A stretch of DNA of 64,000 bases, taken from assembly GCF_018691265.1 (NCBI RefSeq), contig NW_024881261.1, positions 25,383,374-25,447,373 on the forward strand, written 5' to 3'. The stretch comes from Tyto alba. Lineage: Eukaryota; Chordata; Aves; Strigiformes; Tytonidae. A model generated the notes under the pieces. That model did not search any database and was not told the DNA's origin. It saw only the letters and a list, made by a program, of their open reading frames with translations. The number at the start of each line of letters is the position of its first letter. Positions within the stretch are counted from its first letter, which is position 1. This document shows positions 21,246-33,720 of this stretch, piece after piece. Made by a program: the position numbers and the translations under genes.

Positions 21246-24200
21246 TTAAACTTTTTATATTTATCTACATATTTTTTCTACCCCCTTTCCTGTCAGTCAG
21301 CTGTTGCAGCTGGGCTTCTAATCTCCTTTTTGCCTAGAAGAAAATCTAACAATAATCCTGAGTTTGATGTCAGAGAAAAACTAGAGAATTGGGGTAGAGG
21401 GTCATCAGTGTACTGGGGAACGGGTTTAAGCTGCAAAACAACACAAAGGATGCTGACAGTCCACATTTTCCTGTGCTTTAAACAAAGTCTTTGGTAAGTT
21501 TAAAGAATCTTCTCCTTGCATGACTAAACCTATTGATGGTTTAGAGAAAAAGCTGCCTTAGAAGGCTTAAGACTGAACTTTCCTTTCAATTTTACTGAAA
21601 ACCTTAAGATGTTAAATTTTTTACATTGTATAATTGGAAAAAAATTACAGAGAGGCCCATGAATTATGAAAAAACTATGTGAATGAACAGCATGTCTTCT
21701 TTTTGCAGCCATATCTAGTAAAATTCATGTGTAATATACCTTTTAGATTAATTTAATTTCCATTTACACTTTACATCTGGAGCTAATCTTTCAAGAAAAT
21801 CCCACACAGGAAAGTAAACTAATAAAACAAAACAGGTAATTTAATACTTAAGGGTTTCTAAAAATAAAATCAACTTCAGAAATAGACTGATGAGACTTTA
21901 CAAATGATGCAAGAGGTTCCATCTTGCAAGTGATGTTACTATTCTGTTTTCTAGTGAAACAATTTTTTCTTTGTACTATTAGTAGAGTAGGGACATCAAA
22001 CACACCGTTTCACTGAGGTAGCAGGCAGTGTCCTGTTTGATAATCTACATATGAAGGCATAACTTCTAAAGTCAAGATTTTGAGACGGAATCTGCTTTAT
22101 CTGTCTTGGACCTTATTTTAGCAGACAAAACCCTGAATATACTAACATGTGCTGTGAAATTTTAATTGAATTGTTAATGACATTTTGGAGTGACACAACA
22201 TGTGAGAAACTTCCAAGAACTGATCATGGGAAACCCTTTTTCTTACTGTTACAAAACAGAAGACACTGGGAACTTGACAAGTCCAAGTGTCTGCGGCCAG
22301 GGGAATAATTGATAGCAGGCTGCCTGTATCCAAGGTCCTTTAGCAGTAATTGCAAGCAGGATCTGACTCTCTGATCTCACCAGTGGTATTCACCATGCCA
22401 AAAAGACCAGCCTTTGACAGATTGCTTTCCTACAGTAATAACTTAGGCATGTTCCCTTTCTCACATGAGGCCACACATCCCTCCCACTGGAGAAAATGAG
22501 TTGAAAATGAGTTGCTTCTATTTTTTAACAGGGCACTGTTAAAATAACTCTCTTCTATTATATAAGCCCAGTAGTGCCAGGGGACTAAATTTATATGGTT
22601 ATAAACAAGAGATATTACTTTAGAATACCACAATGTAATGTTTCACTATTTCTATAGGATTTCAAATGTTTTGAAAATAATGTGTAGGGTTTTTTCCTCC
22701 TACATGCTCTTAAGAGAGACTCAAAATGTCACATTTTATGTTTAATTTCTTTCATCTCTCTCTGATTTTTATAAACTGAGTGCTGACTTGTACTCAGATT
22801 TATATCTTGGATGAATCCCAGTCCCCAGAGGGAAACTTAGAACTATTATTTATTCTGTATAGGTTGAAATGAGACCTATTTTATTCAAGGTTTTAAAACT
22901 CTCTTAGTGTTTGGTCTCTGTTATATTTTGAAACTTTTATGTGTTATTTGTTTTTTCTGTTTTGGTGGGGTTTTTTGTTTTGTTTTGTTTCTTTCCCCTT
23001 GAAATGTCATTTTGTCTGTAAACTATGACTGGAAGCTGTAACAACCTGGATGATATATAGCAGTTCTGGATTTACACTCATTTTAGTGACAGGATTTTAC
23101 TAATTCTGATATAAGGACCCCTGTGTGCTACTCTATGGTGGTCTGTGTTCTCTGGCATAGTTAAAGCCTGGCAGCTCCACCCTATAGCTGTCTAAACAAG
23201 GTTTCTCACCAGGCACGGACATCAAAAGAACTACAGTAGGCTAAGGCTATGGGAAATTGTAACCACAATGTTAACTTTATAAAAACTGAACATCTACTAC
23301 TATAGTGACTGGCACTTTCATTAATGCATGAAAACCTCTAAAAAGATTAAGGTACATTTCTATAACTGTTAAGGGTGGATGGTTTTATAACTTTCAACTG
23401 CAAATAAAAAGTGGTAAGAATGCAAGGTTGTTAGCTGTGAAAATAAATTGTATGCATATGGTAGAATACCTATGGTGACTATATGGAATCTAGTTAGTTA
23501 CTCCATGGTACTTCGGAATAAAATGCTCTAAAGGTAGACTTACATTCTTTAGCAAAGGTAAGAAAATTGTAAGGTAAAGTCATGTTGTTGTTGCTCGTTA
23601 ACTCCAAAATCTGAGAGACTGGAGACAAATTCAGGCAACCTGCCTGTAAATGCCATTGGAACCAGTGAAGAGGTTCTTGCACAGAGTCATGATAACATTG
23701 GGGATCCAATCCTGTGGGCTTGTTACAGGATGCAAAGGTCTAACTTGAATTTTTTTTTACGTAAGGAATGGTGGGCCATAGACTTGTGGTTTTTTTTTGT
23801 TTGTTTGTTTTGTTTTTTTTTTGTCTCAACTCCTTTGTCTTTATTGAGTTGAGTTAACCTCACATTTTTTGTAAGTGTAGAGAATAAATTGAAAATGGTT
23901 AATGGAAAACTTCAGTCTGTGAACTTACTGCTGTAGATACGCAAGAAAACTTACTTTCTTCTTCAAGTATGTAGCTTTAAAGTAAGATGAATTGTTCACC
24001 GTATACCTGATGGGTCATGTAGCTTACTCATAAGCCTCTATAAAGTTTAGGGATACTGTGAACACTTTTAGAAGATATTCCTAGAGCTTTGTCTTGCTTT
24101 GACTGTAGTAAATAAATCTTTATTTGTAATAAGGTGGAAAAATACAGAACAAAAATGAAGCTAGGGTATTAAAAATAACTAAGTTTTGGGGTCAAGCCCA

Positions 24201-24279
24201 ATTCATTAAAATGAGGAAAGCAGAGGGGAGAGTAAAGCTTGGCACTGGTTTTGCAATAATAATTTATCTGCACCTTGAG
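21246..24279. other. Unannotated non-coding sequence
   Basis: I see no gene here. T/G-rich low-complexity patches lie near 22970-22995 and 23788-23822. Small minus-strand ORFs (22142-22333, 22430-22633, 23494-23709) show no recognisable product. Confidence 0.6.
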
Positions 24280-24620
24280 CCCATCCTTTGGACAGACCTT
24301 TGTTTGAACTGCAGCTGGCTTGGTTTATGTATGACCTGCTGGGAGCTGAGGCTGTAATGAAAAACAGTTATTCTTTCAAATTACTCATAAGAAGAAGGGC
24401 CTATTTTATCAAGTGCTCTTCTTAATTTGGCACGTGGTAAGACTTTTAATATTTATTTTTTCTCCATTAATCACACTGTATCTTATAAGAAGTCTGAACA
24501 CAGTGATGAAATACTGTATGTTTTCCTTAAAGCATTCTGAGGACAAACGCTTCTCTAGAGAGCAGCTGTCAGGAGCTCTTAGCATTAATTAATGAAGTTA
24601 TTTGTTGAGGTTTTCATGCA
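24280..24620. promoter_or_regulatory. Candidate conserved non-coding element with homeodomain palindrome
   Basis: This non-repetitive block contains a CAGCTG E-box with adjoining TGTCA near 24563-24571 and the palindrome ATTAATTAAT at 24584-24593, two facing homeodomain ATTA/TAAT cores. The block lacks simple repeats and interspersed elements. It is proposed as a conserved enhancer-like element on texture and motif grounds only. Confidence 0.28.
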
Positions 24621-25926
24621 TGTGTTGCCATATTACAAACTTTTCAAAATTCTTCTTGGATCAGGATTGAGTTTCATAATTTTGTAGACTAGCTAGTGAT
24701 AGGTTTACAGGACAAAAAAGAATGAGGAAAGAATAATGATTTAACAAAAATAGAAATGCAAAACTTGCAGTCCTTTCATTGTTTAAAACAAATTTAAGAT
24801 GACAGTTTACTTATGAAATGGTGATTGACCTAGAGTTTTCCTGGCTTTCATTGTTTTGAATATAACTGTACTTTTTGTTAATGTAAACTGTATGCTCAGA
24901 ACTGTACAAGGTAAACATAGCTGCTGTCCTGTTCAATCTGAACAACTAAAGATTAAATAATACTAGTTTGGGGAAAACCTGAAGATGATGATAATTGAAA
25001 CTGTGCCTTTGTGTGTCTATTACCAAATAAGAGGACTCAGATGCTCAAGCAAAATGGGAATGCTAAATTAAGATGAATTAATGTATATACATTTATTTTT
25101 TTCATTTCTGAAGTCTATGATTTCCTGAGATATTTGAAGAAAGTGCTTCTGTTTCTTAGATAGGAATAACCCACCCTTTGAAGTCATATGCCTGTTAATC
25201 CTTTAGGATCATAGATTTAGTGCATAGGACATAAATTCTAACAGCAGATTGCTTGTAATCTCAAACCGTTAGTGGAGCTGTTATAAGCAGAGGTGTTGAT
25301 TCATACAGAGCTTGTTGTAAGAATCAGAACTTATGTTTCTGGGAATTTGGACAAGTATTAAACCAGTGGGTTGTTCATGCATTGCATTAACCATGTGATA
25401 CTAGTACTGAATCCTGAGTTAAATTCTGTGGCATTATTTCTGTTTCCATTATTCTTGCAATTACTGTTTACAAACCTAATTAATGTCTTCTGTTTTAAGC
25501 TGTTAAACAAACCCAAACATGACTAATAATTTAGCATTGACAAATGCTGATGGTATTTTCAGTATTTATAAAAGACAACTTTTAGCAAATGTAATTTGAT
25601 TGTCCTTTCATTTAGATATTTTCTACATGGGAAGGTTGAAGACAAGTGTCAGAATTATTTGTAAATGGTGGGGGAATGTAGAGGTTTTACATATAGGTGA
25701 TTTCTTTCAGAGAACAGAATGAGGTATTACATGGAAGACAAGGGAATAGATATGTATTAAGTAGTTCTCCCTAATGTGCTGACAGTACCCTCTTTCCCTA
25801 AAATTTTGTCTAAAATTTCTCTAAAATTTTGTCCTCATACAGACTACTTATTGTGTTATGCATTGTCTCTCATTACATTAATCCACAATTAAATAGTCTG
25901 TTTATAATAACCTCTTTCCACAAAAG
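24621..25926. other. Unannotated non-coding sequence
   Basis: No gene is visible. An imperfect duplication of CTAAAATTTTGTC occurs around 25798-25833, a small tandem event. Confidence 0.6.
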
Positions 25927-25962
25927 GAAGAAATTGAATCTGCTGCTGAAGAAGATGTTAGA
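25927..25962 (+). other. Candidate 36-nt micro-exon
   Basis: A pyrimidine stretch and AAAG acceptor (ending 25926) precede 36 nt that read E-E-I-E-S-A-A-E-E-D-V-R in frame zero. The segment is followed by the donor-like GTAAGA at 25963. The length is a multiple of three, there is no stop, and the acidic, codon-like composition stands out from the AT-rich surroundings. Against it: the acceptor is AAAG rather than CAG, the base before the donor is A rather than G, and I do not recognise the peptide. It could equally be chance. Confidence 0.22.
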
Positions 25963-28900
25963 GTAAGAGGTATTACTGTTCCCTTTTGTTTTGTGTAAGC
26001 TGACAAGTTTGGGTAAGTATGATATGAAGACTCAATGCAAGATGAGTCCATCAAATAATGTAATCTTTCACTTCCTAGTGCAGGCAGATGGGGTGGGCTT
26101 TACACCACAGTGTTATACCTTGTGCCTTGTTGAGTGTTGGTTGTTCATTTTGCTTTTTCTAAAACAGTGTATTGGAAAAACATAGTGTCTTGTTTATACT
26201 AGGAAAGAATTAAAATGATGGGAATTTTGAGGGCTTTGAATTCTCATATTCTAAGCTAAATACCTTATCTTAGGATGTATGGGAGCACATTCAGCATGAC
26301 TTTAGGTCAACACTGATACAGAATAACCCTGACAATGAGAGGTTGGAGTGGAGTAGCTGGGACAGCTGTTGGTGTAAGTTCTTGCCATGTTTTTACAATG
26401 CCATCATCCAAGCAGAGAGGCTATGTTCAGTAATGCATTGACTTCTACTTTATTTTCACTGTATTAAAAACATGAGCTTTGTGGATATATGTCCCTCATT
26501 ATATGGAATGTTGGCAGTGCTTGCAGGCATATATATCACAGGTTTTTTCCCCTATAAAATTTGTAATTTTTCTTCAAAGTGGCTTAACTTTCTGTTTTAT
26601 TTGTGGGTTAAAATTGCACAGTTTTGTTCATTTTAAAGCAAGTTATTTATACATCAGTGCACTTTCACTGGGTTGGACTAATTATACGTTTTTTAGAGGC
26701 TGTGCTGTTTTATCATTTATTTCATAAGATACCATTACATACACAACATTTATCTATATTAGGCACACAAGTCCAGGTTGTACTGCAGGTACTACCAAGA
26801 ACCAAGGAGAAATGATAATAAATAGAATTTACTGTGGGTATATGAGACAGAGGCAATTAGGCAAACCGGTTTGTAAACTTATAACTAGTTCTAAAAAGTG
26901 CCACTCATAGCTTTATCTACAGCACTTCCCATGCTAGAAACTATTGAGCTGTTTTTTCTACATCTTTGAGAGAGATATTTTAATCTGAAGAAAGTAGCAG
27001 TGTAACTGCAAGTTGTCTTCCAAAATACACTTAATGCCTCTTGAGTTTGAATTCTGTAATGTTTAGAAATTGGCACTAAATCTCAGCATTTACACTCCTC
27101 TCAGTGGTATGCACAGAGCATCACAGTTTGTTTTTAATATGGCTCACTTTGTTAGGATATATATTTGAGATTAGTATATTGATCTAAATGATCAGTATGT
27201 TGATATATTAATCAAAAATCATTTTAGTGAGGAACGCTATTAACATTAGTTACCTTATGTCTGTATAATTATTTGTTCTCAAGATGTTTTTGGACAGTAT
27301 TGACTCCAACATGGTGTTTTAAAGTATAATTTTCCTTTTGCTATGCCTCTGCAATTTTTGGAATAAATAATTTTTCAGTTTTGTTCTTACATAATGTCCA
27401 TCACACAGCACCTAATGACATGCTTTGAGGAAAATTTAGGTGGGATTTCTGGAACTACTTGTTTCCTGAATCATGATTGTCATTGAAGCAACTGGGACTA
27501 CAACTACTGCACCCTACACTATTTTTCAGTGACTCAGTAAAATTAACAATGAGCTCTGAAGACCTGTTCAGTTTCACTGTCTGGGTTGAATTTTCTTGTT
27601 TTAATGCTTGCATATTGTAAGAATACTCTATTTAGATTTTCAATGTGTTTTGTCTCAGTACTAAGTGCTGAGAAGATGGAAGCATTTGCTCAGAGAAAAA
27701 ACAATTTGATTTAAATACAAAGAGGTGTGGGGTTTTGTGGGTTTTTTTGTGGTTTTTGTTGTGTTTTTTTTTTTTTTTTTTTCCTGAAAAGTGAAAGCAG
27801 AGCAGTATATTCCTTCATTCAGGCACAATGTAATTGTTATAGTATATTTTGCATTAGTTCATGGAGGGACACTTGCCTGAATTGCTTTCTATCTCTTGTG
27901 GAAGACATTGATCCTGGTGACAGTTTGACTGCATAAGTGAGAGTGTATTGGTTAATCCTTTGCTTAACTTGTTCTTTTTGGCACAGCCAGGGGCCTTTCC
28001 AAAAATAGTCTGTCAGCATAGGCTAAATCCTAATCAAATGGGCCAAAAGAGAAGCTGGGAGATATGTTGTAGGCTGAAGAACTCTTTTTGGGACTAGACA
28101 TTTTTTGATATGGTATTTTTTTGCTTACTCTGAAAATTTAAATGTGTATACAATCTCTAGTCATGAGGGCTTGCATCCTCTTTGAACACATTGGTTAAAG
28201 GGTACATTTCAGATGCTATAAATGCTGTACATCTGCTTTGCTACCAGGAGTTGGTTTTGGTGGGGGTCTGGATGCTTTCAATCCCTTTAGTCATTTAGTA
28301 TTGAACAGTACATCTGAGTTCCTGGTTTCATAAGGTCAAAAACTGATGAAGACAGAAGTCTTTCACATGAAGAATGTGGTATCTGAATAACCAAGTCACA
28401 TGCGGGATGGCGAAGTTTCTCAGCCAAAAAACTTTTTTCACTGCAAGTGACTGAAATAGGAAGCTATCGTCCAAATTGAGAGAGGTTTAGGATGCTTTTA
28501 AAGCTGATCCTGTGTCTAACGAATTGGCACTAATAAAGCCTAGTTTTTGCACTTTGAAACAGCTTCATTTAGTTATACAAGACTTAAAATAACAATCAGT
28601 ATCCTTGACTGCCTAACATAAAATCAATGGGTGTACATTCATCTACTTTTGCAAAATAAATTGGAATAACAAAAGATCAGGAAAGGTCTTTTATTACTCT
28701 AAAATAAAAGTATATCTTAATATTATTCATTATTAGTAGAGATAAAGTCAGAGCTGTTCTTTCAGAATTGAAGTGTTTCAGTTTCTTTGCAGAATGGTGC
28801 TTAAAAAGTGCTTATTAATGTATAAGTGGAGGGAAATCTGAGATACATTTTCTCCCCTTGTCAGCACAGCAATCAACTGTAATAACAGCTGATGTAAAAT

Positions 28901-30241
28901 TTTCATACACTTTAAAACATTCTTTAATGTCTTTATGCTACTTGAAACACTGTACATTTTCATTTCACTTAACAAGTATATTGGGATATTCTTTATGCAG
29001 ATAAAACAATCTTAAATAAAGTTGTTAAAAGTGCCTGCAAGTAAATTGCTTGTATATTCCTTTTACCCTACTTCTCCCTCCCCCTACACTTAACATGATT
29101 AAACTGAATATTATAATATAGTTCATGCTGAATGGTTCTATGAGTCACATCAACCTTATTACTGTCAGCTCTGCCAAAACAATTTCACTTTCACAATCTT
29201 GTCCTACTCAACTATGTAGTGGTATTATGGCAAACATGGGATGCCTGGATTGAGATGCAAATGTGATTCCTCGTTCTAAATAACATTTCTTCCCCTGTTT
29301 CCATTTAGCCAATTTTTCACTTGGTTCCATGTTTTTCATTTAGATTTGGTGGATGCCTTAGGACTATGCCAAAATACTCTATTGATGTTCAACAGAAAAA
29401 GTGTAGATGTCTGAGCTTCCACGTTATTTAGTTACCCTAAATAATGGACTAAGGGACTTTTCTGGGGAGAAAAACCCACACCCAAACAATCCCAAAACCT
29501 AAGTAAATGGTTAGCTTTTTAGCATCTAAACAGAGATTATGCTGATTGCCTAATCAACATTTTCTAAATTAATAGAAGGAGAGGAGAAAGTAATGGAAAT
29601 CATCTCTATCTCAGATTCTGATACTGAAGGGTTTTGTTGATTAAAGGGCAATTGGCATTTTCTGATTCAGAGAGGGTTTGGTTCTGCCTGTACGTGGCCA
29701 TACTCTTTGTATGATTTTCAGGTTGGGAATAAATTGAGAAGATGCTTCTAAACTATTTAGGATACTCATTTACTTGAGAGCCCTTTCCATGAATCATATT
29801 GCAGAGAATGCTTTAAAATAGTACTGATTTTTTAGATAACTTCAGAGCCAATACCATGAATGACATCTGAATCTGTATTGTCTACATAGGTTCCTTCTGT
29901 CTTACACTTCTATCGGAGCTGGGGTGATTTCATGGTTCCTAGGGTGGCAGCCTTAAAGGGTGTTAGAGATCTCTCAAAAATTGTAACAAAGATGGGACAC
30001 AAAGAACTATCTTTTTGTAGTATCTATTGTATAGTGCATGGAAAAATTTAGATCATGGAGGTGAAGCTATGTGGTCAGTAGACACAGATGAATTTTTGTT
30101 AATATGTTGGGGATTGCTTCTAGAGCTAGCTTTGCATCTCAACCAGCTGGGAAATATGATACCTCGCCTCCTCTTGCTCAAACCACATCTCAAGTCTGGT
30201 TTATGGCTTTTTGTAGCTACATATTTATGTGAAGAATAGTA
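25963..30241. other. Unannotated AT-rich sequence with T19 tract
   Basis: I see no gene here. A T19 run at 27764-27782 follows a G/T-rich lead-in. No SINE, LINE or LTR remnant can be recognised up to the LTR at 30247. Confidence 0.6.
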
Positions 30242-30246
30242 TATGG
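30242..30246. repeat. Target-site duplication (left), TATGG
   Basis: This is the left copy of the duplicated target. Its exact match to 30852-30856 fixes the LTR ends to the base. Confidence 0.93.
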
Positions 30247-30374
30247 TGTCATGGTTTGAGCCTGGTCGGCAACCAACCACCGCAGCTGGTCACCCTCCCT
30301 TCCCCCTCCTCACCTCAGAATGGGGGAGGGGATTAGAGGGGTGAAGGGAGACTTGCAGGCTGAGATAAGAACAG

Positions 30375-30380
30375 TTTAAT
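30375..30380 (-). terminator. LTR polyadenylation signal ATTAAA
   Basis: ATTAAA on the minus strand lies about 200 bp after the TATA box and 130 bp before the LTR end. This spacing fits an R region ending just downstream. Confidence 0.7.
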
Positions 30381-30580
30381 AATGGTAATGAAATGAGAAC
30401 AATGATGAAAATAGGGGAAAAAAAAAGAAATCTATAAACAGGCAATGCACAATGTAATTGCTCATGACCTGCTGACCAATCCCCAGCTCGTTCCCGGCCA
30501 GCGACCCCGAGATACCAAGATCCCGCAATCGCAATCCCGGAAGCGAGAGAGAGCGAGCCCCTTCCCAACCACCCCTCCTC

Positions 30581-30587
30581 TATATAG
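30581..30587 (-). promoter_or_regulatory. LTR TATA box
   Basis: CTATATA on the minus strand lies about 265 bp from the U3 start, with a GC- and CpG-rich region immediately downstream. It is a well-formed retroviral core promoter that would fire toward lower coordinates. Confidence 0.8.
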
Positions 30588-30851
30588 TGATCACGACGTT
30601 CCATGATATGGAATATTTCATTGGCCAGTTAGGGTCAGGTGGTCTGTCCGTGCTCCCTCCCTGCTCCCTGTGCCCTTGCACACGGGCAGGACATGGGGAG
30701 TCGGAGAGTCCTTGAAGTCTCGGTAGCAGATGAAAACATCAGTGTGCTATCAGCATTCTTCTCATACCAAACCCAAAGCTAAATCCAAAACACAGCACTC
30801 CTCTAGTCCCCAGAAAGGAATATTAACTTTATTTCAGCCCAAACCAGGACA

Positions 30852-30856
30852 TATGG
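30852..30856. repeat. Target-site duplication (right), TATGG
   Basis: This is the right copy of the 5-bp duplication, directly after the LTR end. Confidence 0.93.
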
Positions 30857-30956
30857 TTTTTGGAAGAAGTAAGAGTTGTTGTCTGTTGTAGATAGAACAA
30901 AATATCGACTGGCTTGTTTTCTTTGAATCTCTGGTTTGGACTGCTTTTTTGCCCTT

Positions 30957-30982
30957 CCCCTCCCCTCCCCCCCCCCCCCCCC
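30957..30982 (+). repeat. Poly-C tract
   Basis: CCCC, T, CCCC, T, then 17 C. The minus strand is a G-rich tract with four or more runs of at least three G and is predicted to form a G-quadruplex. It lies about 100 bp outside the LTR and is not part of it. Confidence 0.9.
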
Positions 30983-32009
30983 ATTTATTTTCTTAGTGTA
31001 GAGAGGGAATTTCAGTCTCAATCTCAGAGGGTTAATTTTTCTCTTTTCAAGACTTATGGACAGTGGTTGGAGCCATAAGTTCTTTGGACAATTTTCTTTG
31101 AACAAAGTCTCTTGGATTTTACAGAATTATTCTTTATAGTTCTAATTAAAAGCTGCTAATGGATGGCTGCAGATGGGTGGCTGCAGAAGGGGATACTCAG
31201 GGTTTTCTGTCTTGTCTGTAACATGGATGTGCTGACCCATGCTTGATCTATTAAATGGACATTATACATCTGAATTTTAGGCACCTGGTTTTGAAAACAT
31301 TAATATATAAGTAATCCTAGTGATACAAGGATATGTTTGACAGGTTGTAGTTCTATCCTTTGACATGTTATTTTGATTCTTCCACTTATTTTCTCTGCAT
31401 TTTTAATTTTTGTGGCATTATATTATTTAGTATTTATTTTATTTTTCATTAATTGTAAATACTAGTCTCTTTAATATGAATTTCATATATTGGCCTACTC
31501 CCAAGGTTTTACAAACAATTAGCATTTTTTTAATATACCAATCTGAGAGAAGTTTTGGATGATCATGGATATCCGTCTCTGAAATTTCTGTCAGCACATA
31601 GTGAGAAAAATGTTTTGGGATACATAAACTCTGAGTTAGGTTCACAATGTGTATCATCGAATAAATTATACCTACTGTTTGAAGTAGTAGGAGTAAATAT
31701 ACACTCTTCAGTTTGAACAGTGAGTGGCAGTTTTCTGCCTGGGCATAGGAATTCTCTTGGGGTTTTTCATATGGTGTCAATTATTTCCCTGGCTGCGTCA
31801 GCATGACTGTGAAGTAAACCAGGTATAAATTAGGAAGATGGAGCTGAAGATGTAGAGCCTCAGCCTAGCTAAACTGTTTTGAACTATGCAATCATATCTG
31901 TGATGCTATATAGGAAGGTAAATAATTGTTTCTATAATGTGGTGCTAGTTATTGTAGTGGGCTGTGACACTTAGCTACTATCATAACAGGTAAAAGAGTA
32001 AACATGTTG
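30983..32009. other. Unannotated AT-rich non-coding sequence
   Basis: I see no gene here. A small duplication, GGCTGCAGA-like, occurs at 31163-31188. The 113-codon minus-strand ORF at 31439-31780 matches nothing I recognise. Confidence 0.6.
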
Positions 32010-32190
32010 GGGGAGTGTGTGGCAGGATCCTGATTGACTGCAGCAGCAGGCGATTAATGGGCAACAAGGCTCTGACAGGAACTGCTGACAAGGCGATAAT
32101 GAGATTAGCACCTTCTGATTCTTTTATTAACAAGTAGCCAAAGAATCATTTGGGCATGTCAGTAGATAATGATGGAAATTAAGGGACATT
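32010..32190. promoter_or_regulatory. Candidate enhancer-like element rich in PBX/MEIS and homeodomain motifs
   Basis: TGATTGACTG at 32031-32040 is a close match to the PBX-MEIS/PREP composite site. A GATTAATGG homeodomain core lies at 32052-32060. TGACAG cores follow at 32073-32078, with a TGACA at 32085-32089, then ATAATGAGATTAG near 32096-32108. So many TALE/homeobox cores in 80 bp, in repeat-free and more GC-balanced sequence, resemble developmental enhancers. The call rests on motif density alone. Confidence 0.35.
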
Positions 32191-33703
32191 CTGGAACCTT
32201 TGGGTAGTAGATCGTACACCTAGTGCTCTGAAGGGTAACTTGCAGATTAATTTAATCATCTTCTTTTGCATATGTAATCACTGAATATGATGGTGTTAGT
32301 TAAAGATAATAAGAGTGGATGTATTATTGCATTTATTTATGTAAATTAGTGATTTAGGCATATTGAACACAACAGTTCATTTTATACATGGAGCACTCGC
32401 TCACTTTGAAAACGTACATTCATCAGTAGTTGTATCAATATGAAAAGCTGATTCTTTTTCATGGAGCTTTATGCTAGGATTGATGACTTTGAGCTGTTTT
32501 TCAGCATCTTTTCCTCATTGTGATGCTTGCTTTGGTATTAGTGTGTAAAAACAATTACTTTTGGGGTAAGAGAGTGGGAAATGAGTATGGATGGAAGGAG
32601 GTTTCTGAAAGTTATCGGAGGAGAGGGAATGAGAAAAATAGAGAAACCTATAGATAATTTCAGTATTCAAGTAATACTTGAGAGGACTAGACACTGGCAA
32701 GAAGTATAAGACTGTAAGAGTAAGGAGATGTGAAATGAAATGGACAAAATCATATAGAAGAATTTATTTTGGGTCTGGGAGATAGTGCATTAGTTTCTGG
32801 GCAGAACCTGTAAGAGAAATACACCTGTTAAAGCAAAGTGCTTTGTAGGTGTGATTCTGGTGGGAGAGTATGAGAGAGAAGACCAAGGCCTAAGGAATAC
32901 AAAAAATTAGGAGTAAGAAAGGTAAGGAATAAACATGAACACGATAAGAGACTAGGGGTGTTTATCACAGATATGGTTTGGTGTTTTTCTTATTTCATTG
33001 TTGTTCTGGCAGATATTACTGCATAGAAGTTTAATTTTATTTATGGTCATTTAGGAGTAGGTGGGAGAAGGACATGAACTGTTATTTTCAATGGCTTTCA
33101 AATATTAATAGCTGCAAAGCTATTTTATTAATGTATTTAATTGACTGTTTCATTGACATTAATCCCATTTGACAAGGAAATCTGATAAGAATGTTGCTAT
33201 GATTTTGCATTTGACCAAGTTAAAACATCTTAATATTTATCATCATACTCTAAATTGTCTTGGAGGCTTTTTCCTAGGGGCTTACATTGATGCAATTATT
33301 CAGGTTGTGCAAATGTGAATGGAAGCGCAGATGTACAGATTGGCGTGATTTAATCCTCCTTTAGATTAAAATAATTTTAAGATGTAACTGATACAAATGC
33401 TTACTTTGTATGTCTAATTACAGTCAGGATGGTTGTTCTCCATAGAAAACAAATCTGAATTTTTATTAGAGTTTAGGTTATGGAAGTACTCTTGAAAAGA
33501 CTACTCAAACTTTTGTGGAATGGAAGAAGACTCTGTAAATTCGGAACTTCCTACCAAGAATATCAGAAGTGCTCCATGTGCTGGGTCCCGGAACTCAACT
33601 ACGATTGCTTTTTTCTTTTCTGGATATAACATGAGCTTTAATTGTGTTTGTGTGCTTGCTAAAGATCAGTGGCAAATGCCACTGTCATCCTCTTAAGTTC
33701 CTC
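32191..33703. other. Unannotated sequence; possible conserved patch 33110-33370
   Basis: I see no gene here. The part from 33110 to 33370 has several ATTA/TAAT cores and no repeats, and might be another conserved non-coding block, but support is weaker than for 32010-32190. Confidence 0.5.
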
Positions 33704-33720
33704 TGTGTGTGTGTGTGTGT
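33704..33720 (+). repeat. (TG)n microsatellite
   Basis: Eight and a half TG units. A short dinucleotide array, possibly variable in length. Confidence 0.9.

Larger units (their letters stand above)
30247..30851 (-). mobile_element. Solo LTR of an avian endogenous retrovirus (ERVL-like), 605 bp, young
   Basis: Read on the minus strand the LTR starts TGTCCTGGTTT and ends AACCATGACA, so it has TG...CA ends. It is flanked by the exact 5-bp direct repeat TATGG (30242-30246 and 30852-30856). The minus-strand order is U3 (30851 to about 30560), a TATA box at 30587-30581, an ATTAAA polyadenylation signal at 30380-30375, and U5 to 30247. The terminal sequences match a very common passerine/neoavian ERV LTR that I recognise; I do not give it a library name. 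The GC-rich middle (30480-30670) keeps many CpG dinucleotides and the duplication is perfect, so the insertion is relatively recent. No internal retroviral genes adjoin it. It differs in sequence and orientation from the LTR at 17144, so the two are separate insertions. Confidence 0.96.

Noticed and set aside
30290..30604. 104-codon minus-strand ORF
   Set aside because: It lies within the younger LTR and spans its TATA and polyadenylation signals. It has no match to retroviral proteins.
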